A DNA stretch of 64,000 nucleotides from Muricea muricata (Eukaryota > Cnidaria > Anthozoa > Malacalcyonacea > Plexauridae): positions 66,039,855-66,103,854 of the forward strand of contig OY979717.1 of NCBI GenBank assembly GCA_963855995.1. The letters run 5' to 3'. The notes beneath the pieces were generated by a model. The model saw nothing but the letters and a program-made list of their open reading frames with translations. It was not told where the DNA came from and did not search any database. Of this stretch, positions 63,557 to 64,000 are shown one piece after another. Numbering within the stretch: the first letter of the stretch is position 1; each line of letters starts with the position of its first letter. The position numbers were made by a program, and so were the translations under genes.

Positions 63557-63720
63557 AAACAAAAGTATACACAATTCGCAAACTTTACATTACTATATTT
63601 TCGACATTCTACAATATTTTACAACCAAACTTTACAATTGCACTAAATTTAGGAATCTCTTTCCAGTTGTGCTAAAATTGTTTTCAAATTTAAAAGTTTG
63701 TCTAATTGGGGAATGGTCCA
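63556..63720 (+). repeat. Dispersed 165-bp repeat, copy 2
   Basis: Same orientation as copy 1 at 51721-51885, with scattered substitutions. It ends 76 bp before the ATG of the gene at 63797. Confidence 0.9.
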
Positions 63721-63759
63721 TTCCCCTATTAAAGGAAGAAATTGCTTCAAAGATTTCGC

Positions 63760-63773
63760 GTTTCCATAGTAAC
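63760..63773 (+). promoter_or_regulatory. RFX X-box
   Basis: GTTTCCATAGTAAC fits the RFX X-box consensus GTNNCC-AT-RGNAAC exactly. It lies 24 bp upstream of the ATG at 63797. RFX factors drive ciliary genes in animals. Confidence 0.5.
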
Positions 63774-63796
63774 TCGTTGACAAACTAAAAATCAAG

Positions 63797-63956
63797 ATGG
63801 AGGACAGCGAAGGTGTTAGGTTTGTCATTTTCTAATTGTTTTCGTTTGGTTTTAGCCGTTTTGTGTTATCTAACTCTTAGTTAACTTGCAGAGAGGAAAG
63901 GAAGAATTTCGATTACACTGCTAGTAATGAAGCTATTGAATATTTGGCAAATATCA
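63797..63956 (+). CDS. First two exons of an unidentified gene (runs off the window)
   Basis: Exon 1 is 63797-63819 (MEDSEGV plus two bases). The intron is 63820-63891 (GT-AG, 72 bp). Exon 2 is 63892-63956 and encodes EERKNFDYTASNEAIEYL followed by ANI, ending at a GTAAGT donor in phase 1. Only the two splice joins, the ATG context (CAAGATGGA) and the consistent frame support it. The family is not recognised. The X-box upstream suggests, but does not show, a cilium-related role. Confidence 0.6.
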
Positions 63957-64000
63957 GTAAGTACATCATTGTATTCGTCTTCTCTATAATTATCTAAGTG

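Overview
The window is animal nuclear DNA: AT-rich, with genes split by GT-AG introns and a dense load of decayed retroelements, DNA transposons and foldback repeats. Two homeobox genes, a vertebrate-like SHPRH gene with 32 predicted exons, and Penelope-, BEL/Pao- and DIRS-type relics point to a slowly evolving invertebrate. A cnidarian fits best, but the species cannot be fixed from this sequence.

Layout. Positions 1-5200 are retroelement debris: a DIRS/Ngaro-like gag relic (minus) and a BEL/Pao pol relic (plus) split by a foldback repeat that carries four TTAGGG units. Positions 5217-20371 hold two minus-strand homeobox genes in tandem. Each has two exons, an N-terminal eh1 repressor motif, a phase-1 intron, and a homeodomain at predicted residues 100-159. 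About 11 kb without recognisable genes lies between them, including a long (AT)n tract. Positions 20372-29090 hold no recognised gene and end in a ~2.9 kb inverted repeat that stops just before SHPRH.

Positions 29243-56842 are a complete plus-strand SHPRH gene (SNF2 helicase with PHD and RING fingers). The 32 exons I propose join in frame to 1607 codons plus stop. Its introns are crowded with mobile DNA: a hAT-type MITE, a Penelope-like element with a GIY-YIG domain and a hammerhead-like core, a 3.7 kb long-TIR element carrying a broken packaging-type ATPase that was interrupted by a hAT element with an 8-bp target duplication, several perfect foldbacks, a pentanucleotide satellite inside the RING-splitting intron, a mariner-type element, and a second Penelope fragment with inverted ends.

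Positions 59119-63060 (minus) encode a DIPK2-type divergent kinase in four exons. Divergent from it, the first two exons of an unidentified plus-strand gene start at 63797, with a consensus RFX X-box 24 bp upstream of the ATG. I see no operon-like logic. The genes look functionally independent, apart from the tandem homeobox pair, which probably arose by duplication.
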